Assembly: GCA_050743075.1 (NCBI GenBank)
Contig: JBOGDS010000114.1
Coordinates: 1 to 9,772 of the forward strand
From: JBOGDS01 sp050743075
Lineage (GTDB): Bacteria > Actinomycetota > Actinomycetes > Jiangellales > Jiangellaceae
Length of the DNA: 9,772 bases
Direction: 5' to 3'
Below, piece after piece: positions 1 to 7,492 of this stretch; the first letter of the stretch is position 1, and each line of letters starts with the position of its first letter. The notes under the pieces are model-generated. The model was not told the origin of the DNA and searched no databases. It saw nothing but the letters and a program-made list of their open reading frames with translations. The position numbers and the translations under genes are program-made.

Positions 1-84
1 GAACGTCGAGGTGAGCACACCGACCGCGATGCGATCGGTGATGCGCTCCTCGCCCAACCCCTTGACCTGACCGGCCCTTGGCAT
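1..84 (-). CDS. IS4-family transposase, N-terminal fragment (cut by window edge)
   Basis: Read on the minus strand, an ATG at 84-82 opens a frame that stays open to base 1 (28 codons). The translation starts MPRAGQVKGLGEERITDRIA and continues VGVLTSTF. This matches from memory the N-terminus of actinobacterial IS4-type (DDE) transposases, which begin MPRxGxxK and have a (L/I)TDxxxxGVLTxxF segment. The catalytic DDE residues lie outside the window, so I cannot tell whether the element is complete or active. An AGGG-containing stretch lies about 7-12 bases before the ATG and could serve as a ribosome binding site. The element's outer end should lie between 85 and about 130, where the minus strand reads GCTTAGTTAG, but the terminal inverted repeat cannot be defined from one end. 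It lies next to a decayed gene, as expected for an insertion-prone spot. Confidence 0.7.
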   Translation of the reverse strand, partial: MPRAGQVKGLGEERITDRIAVGVLTSTF

Positions 85-206
85 GGAACCAACCCTACAG
101 GATGGATACACTAACTAAGCGGTATTGCGGCTAGGACCCGTCCACAGCACCGCGATCTCCGATCGGGACGTGGCGTGCGGTCGGACCCGTCCCATAGCCT
201 CGCGCC
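85..206. other. Gap between transposase start and decayed gene
   Basis: This 122-bp non-coding stretch should contain the outer end of the IS element and whatever promoter the downstream gene once had. A decamer GGACCCGTCC occurs at 134-143 and again at 183-192, and some similarity continues beyond both copies. The copies lie 49 bp apart in direct orientation. I see no convincing -10/-35 pair and no unambiguous target-site duplication. Confidence 0.4.
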
Positions 207-1228
207 GTGACCGTCCACGAGCTCTCCCGCCTCGACGCGCGCCGCATCGCCGTGCGCGCGCAGCTCCTGGATCACCACCCGCGACCGACCGGGCTGCTGG
301 ACGTGGTGCGCCAGCTGACTCTGCTCCAGATCGACCGGACCGCCGCGATCGCGCCGAGTGCCGATCTCGTGGCCTGGAGCCGCCTTGGGTCGTCGTACTC
401 GCCAGCCGAGTTGGACACCGGGCTTGCGGTCCGGAGGCTGGTCGAACTGCGGGGGATGATCCGGCCCGGTGAAGACCTGGCGCTCTACCGCGCGGACATG
501 GCCCACTGGGCTCGGCGCCTCGGGGCCGCATCGGTCGCGTGATCTTCCGGACACCTGCGCGGTGCCGTGGCAGTCGACGGGGTGGACCAACCTCCGCAAC
601 GTCACGCAACTGCTGGAGTTCATGGTGCTACGGGGCGAGGTCGCAGTCGTCGGGCGGCTGGGCGGCGACCGGTTGTGGGACCTGGCGACCCGCGTCTACC
701 CCGATGACGCGGTGGTCGCCAGGGATGAGGCGCGGCGCATCCGCGACGAGCGGCGGCTGCGGGCTCTGGGCATCGCTCGCGCCCGCCCAGGAGCCGGAAT
801 GTCGGGTCGAGCCGGTGGACGTGGGCGAGGCGGGCCAGCCGGCCGTGGTGGAGGGTGTCAAGGGCGGGTGGCGAGTCGATCCTTCCTTGGTGGGCCAGCC
901 GTTCTCGGTGCGTGCGGCGCTGTTGTCCCCCTTCGACCGGCTGATCTACGACCGCAAGCGCACGGTCGAGCTCTTTGAGTTCGACTACTACCTGGAGATG
1001 TACAAGCCCGCTGCCAAGCGCCGTTAGGGGTACTTCGCGCTACCGATCCTGTACGGCGACCGGCTGGTGGGGAAGCTCGACGCCACCGCCGACCGCGAAG
1101 CCGGGGTGCTGCGGGTCGACGCGATCCACCAGGACGCGCCCTTCGACAGGGCCACGACCGCCGCAGTGAATGGCGAGATCGAGGACCTGGCTCACCGGCT
1201 CGAACTGGACCTCACGCTGCCCGGTTGA
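207..1228 (+). pseudogene. Decayed winged-helix DNA-binding protein (YcaQ/AlkX-like, HTH_42 family)
   Basis: Three reading frames together give one member of the actinobacterial winged-helix family related to E. coli YcaQ (AlkX), a DNA glycosylase that acts on interstrand crosslinks. Frame A starts at GTG 207 (MTVHELSRLDARR) and is intact to about HWARR, then hits TGA at 540-542. Homology resumes in another frame as DLPDTCAVPWQSTGWTN (about 541-591) and runs to LGIARAR near 785. It then shifts again to ECRVEPVDVGEAG and runs on to EMYKPAAKRR. There a TAG (1025-1027) sits where relatives, from memory, have Trp (RRWGY), consistent with a single TGG-to-TAG change. The same frame continues GYFALPILYGDRLVGKLDA to TGA 1226-1228. 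Compared with remembered family sequences, roughly 30 residues are missing at the first break, so it is a frame-shifting deletion. A sequencing artefact could not easily explain all three lesions. The function is very probably lost. Confidence 0.88.
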
Positions 1229-1259
1229 ACGAGTTCCTGACCAGGCCTTGTGAAAACGG

Positions 1260-2126
1260 CTAGGCCTCCTTGCGACGGGCCACCACGGCGGCGTAGATGT
1301 CGCGCCTGGGAAGGCCGACTTCCTTGGCGGCGGCCGCGATCGCCTCCTTGCGCGGCGTGCCGGCAGCCTCGAGTCTGGCGACCAGAGCTGCGGCCTCCGG
1401 CGCCGACGTGGCGGACGCGCGCGCGGTCGCGCCTGCCACGACGATCGTGATCTCCCCCAGCACGTGGCCGTCCGCTGCCCACGCGGCGAGATCACCGAGA
1501 GGTCCCCGCCGGATCTCCTCATGGGTCTTCGTCAGCTCACGGCAGACGGCGGCGAGCCGGTCGCCGCCGAGTGCGTCGACCATCGTCGTCAACGTCGCGG
1601 CCAGGCGGTGACGCGACTCGAAGAACACCATCGTCCGATCCTCGGTCGCCAGTGCCGCCAGCCGCCGTCCACGCTCCCCTGCCCGTCGCGGCAGGAACCC
1701 CTCGAAGCAGAACCGGTCAACGGGCAGGCCACTGACCACGAGCGCCGTGAGCACCGCGGACGGCCCCGCTACGGCCGTCACCCGGACACCGGCGTCGACC
1801 GCGCCGGCGACCAGCCGGTACCCCGGATCCGACACCGAGGGCATTCCGGCGTCGGTCACCACCAGCACCCTCGCCCCGCCGGTCAACGCCTCGACGAGCT
1901 CCGGCGTCCGGGTCGACTCGTTGCCGTCGAAGTACGAGACGACCCGGCCCGTGATCTTCACGCCGAGCGCGGCCGCCAACCGGCGAAGCCGGCGCGTATC
2001 TTCCGCCGCGACGACGTCGGCCGTCGCCAACTCGCGGGCCAGCGCGGGTGGTGCGTCGTCGATGGCGCCGATGGGTGCGCCGGCCAGCACGAGGAGTCCG
2101 TGCCCGGAGTCGACCACGGGAGTCAT
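1260..2126 (-). CDS. rsmI: 16S rRNA (cytidine1402-2'-O)-methyltransferase RsmI
   Basis: RsmI uses S-adenosylmethionine to methylate the 2'-O of C1402 in the decoding centre of 16S rRNA. The 288-residue product has the SAM-dependent tetrapyrrole-methylase-like fold. Landmarks are the N-terminal GAPIGAIDD loop (16-24), AAEDTRR (40-46), SYFDGNE (64-70), the core motif TDAGMPSVSDPG (91-102) and AGPSA (120-124), followed by FEGFLPRR, FFESRHR and CRELTKTHEE. These are all RsmI hallmarks. The C-terminal part ends with a small helical region (TPRKEAIAAAAKEVGLPRRDIYAAVVARRKEA in outline), as in other family members. I chose ATG 2126: upstream extension to 2171 would run into the divergent pmt gene and adds residues not typical of the family. 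The first loop is GAPIGAIDD rather than the GTPIGNLDD of proteobacteria, which is common in actinobacteria. The next gene, pmt, is divergent. Confidence 0.95.
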   Translation of the reverse strand: MTPVVDSGHGLLVLAGAPIGAIDDAPPALARELATADVVAAEDTRRLRRLAAALGVKITGRVVSYFDGNESTRTPELVEALTGGARVLVVTDAGMPSVSDPGYRLVAGAVDAGVRVTAVAGPSAVLTALVVSGLPVDRFCFEGFLPRRAGERGRRLAALATEDRTMVFFESRHRLAATLTTMVDALGGDRLAAVCRELTKTHEEIRRGPLGDLAAWAADGHVLGEITIVVAGATARASATSAPEAAALVARLEAAGTPRKEAIAAAAKEVGLPRRDIYAAVVARRKEA

Positions 2127-2153
2127 CCTGACAGTCCCACTTACGATGTCCCG
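2127..2153. promoter_or_regulatory. Divergent rsmI/pmt intergenic region with a -10 box for pmt
   Basis: Only 27 bp separate the ATG of rsmI from the GTG of pmt. On the plus strand TACGAT (2142-2147) fits the actinobacterial -10 consensus TANNNT and lies 6 bases before GTG 2154. Transcription would then begin at or next to the start codon, giving a leaderless mRNA. There is no purine-rich ribosome binding site before the GTG, which agrees with this. No convincing -35 box is visible. No clear -10 box for rsmI was seen on the minus strand. The start-site placement is an inference. Confidence 0.4.
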
Positions 2154-3779
2154 GTGACCCGGGCCTCCCATGCGTCCGTTGACGCACCGCTGGAGGTCGC
2201 GTCGGAGTCGCAGGCCGGCGAGCGGGCACCGCGATCGGCCGGTGCGGCCGCGCGCGACCGCATGATCCGTCCGCTGCCCGACGACGGCTTCTGGGGCTGG
2301 CTGGGTCCGCTCTTCGTCGGGGCGATCGCAGCCGTGCTACGTCTGGTCGAGTTGGGACGCCCGGCCAAGTTCGTCTTCGACGAGACGTACTACGCCAAGG
2401 ATGCGTTCTCCCTGCTGCGTTTCGGCGACGCGCGCGCGTTCGTCGACGGCGCGGACGGCATGGTCCTCGACGGCGACCTCGAGGTGTTCCGGGACGAGCC
2501 GTCGTTCGTCGTCCATCCGACGATCGGCAAGTGGCTGATCGCGGGTGGCATCAGGTTGCTCGGGATGGAGCCGACCGGATGGCGGCTCGCCGGGGCGCTC
2601 GCCGGCGTGGTGACCGTCGTCGTCGTCGCCAGGGCGGGGCGCCGGCTGTTCCGCTCCACGCTGCTCGGCACCCTGGCCGGTCTGCTGCTCGCGGTCGACG
2701 GGATGTCGATCGCGGTGAGCCGGATCGCGCTGCTCGACGGCATCCTGGCGATGTTCATCGTGACTGCGTTCGCCTGCCTGCTGGTCGACCGGGACGCGAT
2801 CAGATCCCGGTACGCCGACTGGGCGGCAGCGGAGCGTGCAGGACGGCCCCCTCCGCAGCGCTGGCGCCCGTGGCGGCTGGCTGCGGGTGTGCTGCTCGGG
2901 CTGGCGTGCGGCACCAAGTGGAACGGCGTCTACGCCCTGGCGGTCTTCGGAATCCTGACCGTGCTGTGGGAGGTCGGCGCACGCCGGGCGGCCCGATCGG
3001 CGGCGCCGTTGTCGACCACGCTGCGGTACGACGCACCCGTCGCCTTCGTGACGATGGTCGGCTCCGCACTCGGGATCTACGTCGCCTCGTGGTGGGGCTG
3101 GATCGCGGGCGAAAGCGGGTGGTCGCGGCGTTGGGCTGCCAACGTGGAGGCGAGCGGCCCGGCCACGCTGGTCCCGGACTGGGTGCGGAGCCTCTGGCAC
3201 TACCACGGGGAGATGTGGCGCTTCCACAGGGACCTCGACAGCAGCCACACATATTCATCCGACGCCTGGGGCTGGCTGCTGCTGGACCGTCCGGTCCTGT
3301 TCGACTACGTCGGAATCGAGCAGGGCAATCAGGGCTGCGAGGCAGCACAGTGCAGCCAGGCGACGCTCGCGCTGGGCACGCCGCTGCTGTGGTGGGGCGG
3401 GTGTCTCGCCCTGCTCGTCTGCCTGTGGATGTGGGCAGCGCGGCGAGACTGGCGGGCCGGTGCCATCCTCGCCGGCGTCGTGGCGACGTGGCTGCCGTGG
3501 TTCTTCTTCCCCGAGCGCACCACGTTCTCCTTCTACGCGGTCGCGATCGCGCCCTTCCTCGTGCTGGCTGTCGCGTACGCCCTGGGACTGGTTCTCGGCC
3601 CTGCCGGCGCGGCCCCAGGCCGGCGCACCGTCGGCGCGGCAGTCGCGGGTGCGTACGTGCTGGCCGTCGTCGTCGTCGCGGCGTGGTTCTATCCGATCCA
3701 CGTCGACGCCGTGATTCCGTACGAGGACTGGCTGCGCCGCATGTGGTTCCGTGGCCCCGGCAGCTGGAACTGGATCTAG
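2154..3779 (+). CDS. pmt: Polyprenyl-phosphate-mannose:protein O-mannosyltransferase (GT39)
   Basis: This 541-residue multi-pass membrane enzyme transfers mannose from polyprenyl-phosphate-mannose to Ser/Thr of proteins as they leave the Sec channel. It is the bacterial counterpart of yeast PMTs and of M. tuberculosis Rv1002c. After a polar cytosolic N-terminus (about 1-45) comes TM1 (about 47-66). The first external loop follows with the catalytic Asp-Glu pair in FDETYYAKDAF (D76, E77), then the FVVHPTIGKW segment. Hydrophobic helices follow around VVTVVVVARAG, TLAGLLLAVDG, ILAMFIVTAFACLLV, LAAGVLLGLACGTKWNGVY and further to the C-terminus. The C-terminal YEDWLRRMWFRGPGSWNWI is typical. Starts: GTG 2154 suits the -10 box; ATG 2262 (MIRPLPDD, residue 37) is the alternative, closer to TM1. 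A much longer upstream reading is possible but would overlap rsmI and looks non-coding. The divergent rsmI neighbour is conserved synteny in actinobacteria. Confidence 0.93.
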   Translation: MTRASHASVDAPLEVASESQAGERAPRSAGAAARDRMIRPLPDDGFWGWLGPLFVGAIAAVLRLVELGRPAKFVFDETYYAKDAFSLLRFGDARAFVDGADGMVLDGDLEVFRDEPSFVVHPTIGKWLIAGGIRLLGMEPTGWRLAGALAGVVTVVVVARAGRRLFRSTLLGTLAGLLLAVDGMSIAVSRIALLDGILAMFIVTAFACLLVDRDAIRSRYADWAAAERAGRPPPQRWRPWRLAAGVLLGLACGTKWNGVYALAVFGILTVLWEVGARRAARSAAPLSTTLRYDAPVAFVTMVGSALGIYVASWWGWIAGESGWSRRWAANVEASGPATLVPDWVRSLWHYHGEMWRFHRDLDSSHTYSSDAWGWLLLDRPVLFDYVGIEQGNQGCEAAQCSQATLALGTPLLWWGGCLALLVCLWMWAARRDWRAGAILAGVVATWLPWFFFPERTTFSFYAVAIAPFLVLAVAYALGLVLGPAGAAPGRRTVGAAVAGAYVLAVVVVAAWFYPIHVDAVIPYEDWLRRMWFRGPGSWNWI

Positions 3780-3806
3780 CGCGGGAACCAATCGCGGACC
3801 GCGGAC

Positions 3807-4964
3807 GTGCCAAGGGTGATGTCCGTCGTCGGACGCACGACTCGGCGGCGCTGGTTGGTGGTGGCAGCCGGCGTCGCGGCCTTCGTAGGCTCCCAGGCGG
3901 TCGCACCGACGGCCGCCCGCATGCTCGACGCAGCGGTCGACCCGGTCGAGTCCGCACCGCCGAGCACCCTGGTCGAACGCGCGTTGTCGTCCCAAGACGT
4001 CCCACACCAGGCGGTCGCACAGATCCGCGGGTCGCTCGGCCCGCCCGACCTGCCGCGACTCGGCGAGGTTGCCGCCCTGCTCGCAGGCACGACCCGCAGC
4101 CGGGTGTGGTGGTCGTCGAGCGAGTCCTGGCGGGTCGACACGCTGACCGAGGGAGGCGAGGTGGGCACGTACGGCGTCGGTGACACCCTCGTCGTATGGG
4201 ACTACGGACAGTCCCTGCGCACCACAGTCACCGGGACCGGTGGCGCCCGGCTTCCGCGTGCCGACGACCTCCTGCCGCCGCAAGCCGCGCGCCGGCTCCT
4301 TGCGGGTGTCGGTGGCGACGACCAGGTCACGGCCCTGCCGGACATGTGGGTCGCCGGGCGGACGGCCGCCGGTGTGCGCGTTGTCCCGGGAGACGCCCGC
4401 AGCACCGTCCAGAGGATCGACATCTGGGTCGATCCCGGCACCGGCCTGCCGGTAGAGCTGCACGTCGTAGACCGCAACGGCACGGACGCCCTGGTGACCC
4501 GCTACCTCGAGGTGACGCTGGACCCGCCTGCGGGCGCTGTGCTCACCCCGCCCAACCCGCCCGCCGCACGACGCGAGGTGACGTCGACCCCCGACCTGGC
4601 GTCCGCCGTCGACGCCGAGTCGCCGTGGCTGCTGCCGGCTGCCCTCGCCGGCTTGTCGGCGTCTCGGACTCCGCTGGAGGGTGTGGCGGTCTACGGCGAA
4701 GGACTGGTCCGCTTCGCCGTGCTGCCGCTGCCGAGTCGCCTTGCGGACGACGCGTTGGACGACGCACTCGACGCCGGCGCTGAGGCGCTCGACGTCGTTC
4801 GTGGCGAGGCCGCGCTGGTGACGAGCAGCGTTCTCAACGTCGTCGTCGCCCGTGGCCCCGGAGGCCACCACGCGTACGTCGTCGCCGGCTTCGTCACCGC
4901 CGACACGTTGGAAGCCGCCGTGGTCGAGTTGCTGGCCGATCCGCCCGGGCGGCGGGACAGGTGA
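3807..4964 (+). CDS. Exported LolA/RseB-like protein associated with an ABC transporter
   Basis: I assign this 385-residue protein by fold-level resemblance only. It starts with RTTRRRWLVVAAGVAAFVGSQAVA (about 10-33 in outline), a positively charged N-terminus plus one hydrophobic segment, so it is probably exported or anchored facing outward. Residues 97-135 (SRVWWSSSESWRVDTLTEGG, then a WDYG turn at 131-134) and 204-223 (IDIWVDPGTGLPVELHVVDR) resemble the beta-strand repeats of the LolA/RseB (MucB) fold, where the WVDPxTGLP turn recurs. The C-terminal half (about 290-375) has no domain I recognise. No lipobox Cys is present. The start could be GTG 3807 or ATG 3819 (residue 5), and neither has a strong ribosome binding site. 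It follows pmt by 27 bp, and its TGA overlaps the ATPase start (GTGA, 4961-4964), so it is translated with an ABC transporter. A role as the transporter's extracytoplasmic lipid- or signal-binding partner is inference. Confidence 0.65.
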   Translation: MPRVMSVVGRTTRRRWLVVAAGVAAFVGSQAVAPTAARMLDAAVDPVESAPPSTLVERALSSQDVPHQAVAQIRGSLGPPDLPRLGEVAALLAGTTRSRVWWSSSESWRVDTLTEGGEVGTYGVGDTLVVWDYGQSLRTTVTGTGGARLPRADDLLPPQAARRLLAGVGGDDQVTALPDMWVAGRTAAGVRVVPGDARSTVQRIDIWVDPGTGLPVELHVVDRNGTDALVTRYLEVTLDPPAGAVLTPPNPPAARREVTSTPDLASAVDAESPWLLPAALAGLSASRTPLEGVAVYGEGLVRFAVLPLPSRLADDALDDALDAGAEALDVVRGEAALVTSSVLNVVVARGPGGHHAYVVAGFVTADTLEAAVVELLADPPGRRDR

Positions 4965-5893
4965 TCGTCACCCGCGGGCTGACCAAGCGCTTCGGCCGGG
5001 TCGTCGCCGTCGACGGCGTTGGTCTCGACGTACGCGACGGCGACCGCTACGGCTTTCTCGGCCCGAACGGGTCCGGGAAGACGACGACGGTCCGCATGGT
5101 GCTGGGTCTGGTGTACGCGACCCGGGGCGAGATCGAGGTCATGGGCGCGCCGATCCCGCGACACGCCCGCGACGTGCTCCCCCACGTCGGCGCGCTCGTC
5201 GAGGAGCCCGCGGCCTACGCGCATCTCTCGGCGCGTGCCAACCTCGCATTGTTCGACGCCGCGGGTCCATCGGGGCCGGGAGTCTCCCGGCGCAACCGGC
5301 GCCAGCGCATCGACGAGGTCCTCGAGCAGGTGGGTCTGGCCGCCGTTGGACGCCGACCGGTCCGGGCGTACTCGCTGGGCATGCGCCAACGCCTCGGGCT
5401 GGCCGCAGCGCTCGTCCGGCGGCCCCGCCTGCTCGTGCTGGACGAGCCGACGAACGGGCTGGACCCGCAGGGCATCCGCGAGGTGCGCGACCTCCTCGTC
5501 GACCTGAACGAGGCGGGCACGACGATCTTCATGTCCAGCCACCTGCTGGCCGAGGTCGAGCAGCTCTGCAGCCGGGTCGGCGTCGTCGACCGCGGCCGGC
5601 TGGTCGTTCAGGCGGCGCTGGCCGACCTGCGTGGACCGACCGGTCGAGCGATCGTGCGGGTGAGCGATCCGGCCCGGGCAGCCGGGCTTCTCGACGGGCA
5701 CGTCGACGAGCGCGACGGAGACCGGTTCGTCGTGACCGGCCTGTCCGCCGAGGAGCTGACCGAACGGCTGGTCACAGCCCGGATCGGCGTGCGCGAGGTC
5801 GTCCCCGAGCGACGCACCCTGGAAGATGCCGTGCTCGCGCTGACCACGCACGGCTCCGACCGGTTCGCCGCGCAGCCGGAGCGACCTCGATGA
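4961..5893 (+). CDS. ABC transporter ATP-binding protein (BcrA/DrrA/CcmA type)
   Basis: This 310-residue cytoplasmic ATPase powers the ABC-2 permease encoded next. All nucleotide-binding motifs are present: Walker A GPNGSGKTT (34-42), the Q-loop region VGALVEEPAAY with Glu in place of Gln (77-86, as in many DrrA/BcrA-type exporters), signature YSLGMRQR (137-144), Walker B LLVLDEPTNGLDP (157-169) and the switch His in MSSHLLAEVEQ (H194). Residues from about 220 form the variable C-terminal extension (IVRVSDPARAAGLL, then RFVVTGLSAEELTERL) common in antibiotic and lipid exporter ATPases. The GTG start overlaps the upstream TGA as GTGA, and the stop overlaps the permease ATG as ATGA, so the three genes are probably translationally coupled. 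The substrate cannot be read from the sequence. It is an exporter rather than an importer, because no solute-binding protein of importer type is present. Confidence 0.93.
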   Translation: MIVTRGLTKRFGRVVAVDGVGLDVRDGDRYGFLGPNGSGKTTTVRMVLGLVYATRGEIEVMGAPIPRHARDVLPHVGALVEEPAAYAHLSARANLALFDAAGPSGPGVSRRNRRQRIDEVLEQVGLAAVGRRPVRAYSLGMRQRLGLAAALVRRPRLLVLDEPTNGLDPQGIREVRDLLVDLNEAGTTIFMSSHLLAEVEQLCSRVGVVDRGRLVVQAALADLRGPTGRAIVRVSDPARAAGLLDGHVDERDGDRFVVTGLSAEELTERLVTARIGVREVVPERRTLEDAVLALTTHGSDRFAAQPERPR

Positions 5894-6699
5894 TCCGGGT
5901 CGAGATCCGCAAGCTCTTCGGGCGGCCGCGCACCTGGGTATCGGTCTTCCTGCTGTGTCTTCTGCCCACGATCGTCGCGGTGCTCTTGGCACTCACCGAC
6001 ATCGCGCCGCGTCCCGGCGAGGGGCCGGCATTCCTGTCCGCGGTCCTGTCCAACGGCGCGCTCTTCCCGGTAGCCGCGCTCGGCATCGTGCTGCCGATCT
6101 TCCTGCCGATCGCCGTCGCCGTCGTGGCCGGCGACTCGATCGCCGGGGAGGCGAGCGCCGGGACACTGCGCTACCTGCTTGCCCGACCGGTGCGGCGGAC
6201 GCACCTGCTCGTGGCCAAGCTGGTCGCGGTCGCGCTGTTCGCACTGCTCGCGGTGCTCGCGGTGGCGGTCAGCGGGTTCGTCGTCGGGATCAACGTCCTC
6301 GGCTCGGGTCCACTCGCGACGACGATGGTGTCCGGGACGACGCTGACCGAGCAGGAGCTCGCGCTGCGCACCGTGCTCACGGTGCTCTACATCGGGTGGT
6401 CGATGCTCGGCGTCGCCTCGGTGTCGATGTTCCTGTCGACGCTGACCGACTCGGCGCTCGCCGCCGCCCTGGGCGGGCTTGCCGTCCTTGTCGCCAGCAC
6501 GGTGCTGGTGACCCTCGACGCTGCGCAGTCCGTCCGGGACTACCTGCCGACGCGGTACTGGCTGGCCTGGGTGGACTTCTTCCGCGATCCGATCCTGTGG
6601 CGAGACATCGAGCGGGGCGTCGCCGTACAAGGCCTGTACGTGGTCGTGCTCCTCGGCATGGCGTGGGCCAACTTCACCACGCGGGACATCACGAGCTGA
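5890..6699 (+). CDS. ABC-2 type transporter permease
   Basis: This 269-residue membrane protein has about six hydrophobic helices: near 16-36, 58-80, 108-135, 160-185, 190-210 and 245-262. Between helices 2 and 3 it has the typical ABC-2 motif GDSIAGEASAGTLRYLLARP (81-100), which lies at the cytosolic coupling helix that touches the ATPase. It follows the usual layout of half-size export permeases such as the NosY/BcrB type, which work as dimers with two ATPase subunits. The start ATG 5890 overlaps the ATPase stop (ATGA). A GGAG at 5878-5881 sits 8 bases upstream as a ribosome binding site. Its last 11 bases overlap the 3' end of the convergent hydrolase gene. The substrate is unknown; the LolA/RseB-like protein two genes upstream hints at a lipidic or envelope-linked substrate, which is inference. 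Confidence 0.92.
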   Translation: MIRVEIRKLFGRPRTWVSVFLLCLLPTIVAVLLALTDIAPRPGEGPAFLSAVLSNGALFPVAALGIVLPIFLPIAVAVVAGDSIAGEASAGTLRYLLARPVRRTHLLVAKLVAVALFALLAVLAVAVSGFVVGINVLGSGPLATTMVSGTTLTEQELALRTVLTVLYIGWSMLGVASVSMFLSTLTDSALAAALGGLAVLVASTVLVTLDAAQSVRDYLPTRYWLAWVDFFRDPILWRDIERGVAVQGLYVVVLLGMAWANFTTRDITS

Positions 6700-7492
6700 C
6701 CAGGGCTCGCCCGGCTGCGCGCAGGGCATCGCAGTGCGCTGCCGTTGGTGCCGCGTCGAGCGGGTCGACATCCAGGGCGAGTGCGACCAGCCCCACGACA
6801 AACGGATCCGTCGGCAGGTCGCCGTGGCCGACGTCGGCGTCAGCGCATACGTCGTGGACCTCGACGTTGACCGCGCCGCCGAGCCGGGCCGAGTCAGGCG
6901 GCGTCACGACCTCGTCCTGGTCGGTCCAGATCGAGATCCAACGCGGCCCGGCCGGCGCTTCGGCGAGCCCGACGAGCAGGTCGCTGCCCGTAACGAGCTG
7001 CCGGCATGCCTCAGGACACGCTCCCGGGACAAACGCTGCCCCGATCCCCGCAACGTCGGCGCCATGGTGCGGCGACCCCAGCGTCACGATCCGCCGCGCT
7101 ACGGCGGCGCCGCCGAGGTCGTCCGCCCAGATCCGGCTCACGACCCCGCCGGCCGAGAAGCCGATCACGTCGACCGACGGCGCCCCGGCGTCGAGCAGCC
7201 GGTCGGCCGCGTCCCCGAGCGCCTCCGCCTGCAGGCGCAGGTCTCCGGTCCCGTCGCCCACGAGGGATACGACGACGGCGTCGCGCCCGTCCGCGCGCAG
7301 TGCGTCGGCAAACCGGTCGAGCGACTGGGTGCCGCCACCGTATCCAGGGACGAGGAGGACCGGTCCTGGCTGATCCTGGGCGACCCGGTTCGCCGCGAGA
7401 CGGTCACCTCGGACGGCGACAACCATGATGCCGGCGACCAGAATCGCGGCAAGGGCACCGACGATGACCAGCAGTCGGCGCCGCGGGCTCAT
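6689..7492 (-). CDS. Secreted or membrane-anchored alpha/beta hydrolase (lipase class 2-like)
   Basis: This 267-residue serine hydrolase probably acts outside the membrane on an ester substrate. The N-terminus MSPRRRLLVIVGALAAILVA is a typical signal peptide or anchor (hydrophobic about 7-27). The fold starts with VLLVPGYGGG (45-54), whose loop supplies the oxyanion hole. The nucleophile is S113 in the elbow GFSAGG (111-116). The second landmark is LGSPHHGAD (138-146), typical of lipases. The acid is probably D191 or D193 in WTDQDEVVTPPDSA, and the catalytic His is probably H223 in GHGDLPTDP. Cysteines C159/C163 (GACPEACRQL) and C216/C254 could form disulfides. I chose ATG 7492 because it immediately precedes the signal peptide; upstream extension reaches into the divergent gene. 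TTG 7504 is an alternative. The overall class is clear, but the natural substrate cannot be told. Confidence 0.87.
   Translation of the reverse strand: MSPRRRLLVIVGALAAILVAGIMVVAVRGDRLAANRVAQDQPGPVLLVPGYGGGTQSLDRFADALRADGRDAVVVSLVGDGTGDLRLQAEALGDAADRLLDAGAPSVDVIGFSAGGVVSRIWADDLGGAAVARRIVTLGSPHHGADVAGIGAAFVPGACPEACRQLVTGSDLLVGLAEAPAGPRWISIWTDQDEVVTPPDSARLGGAVNVEVHDVCADADVGHGDLPTDPFVVGLVALALDVDPLDAAPTAAHCDALRAAGRALVSS

Noticed and set aside
1242..1266. AGGCC/GGCCT inverted repeat as a terminator between the decayed gene and rsmI
   Set aside because: The stem is only 5 bp with a 15-nt loop and has no T-run; it may be chance.
1464..2153. A long plus-strand reading frame extending pmt upstream over the rsmI gene
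   Set aside because: It is opposite the well-conserved rsmI coding sequence, its translation is rich in Arg/Pro/Gly without recognisable motifs, and the pmt homology begins only after 2154.
3255..4871. Long open minus-strand frames opposite pmt and the LolA-like gene
   Set aside because: They are a by-product of high G/C at third codon positions; their composition is low-complexity Arg/Gly/His and they lie antisense to genes with clear domains.
4852..5889. An upstream extension of the permease frame through the ATPase gene
   Set aside because: The extension reads the ATPase gene in the wrong frame; the ATG at 5890 has a ribosome binding site and starts exactly at the membrane-protein homology.
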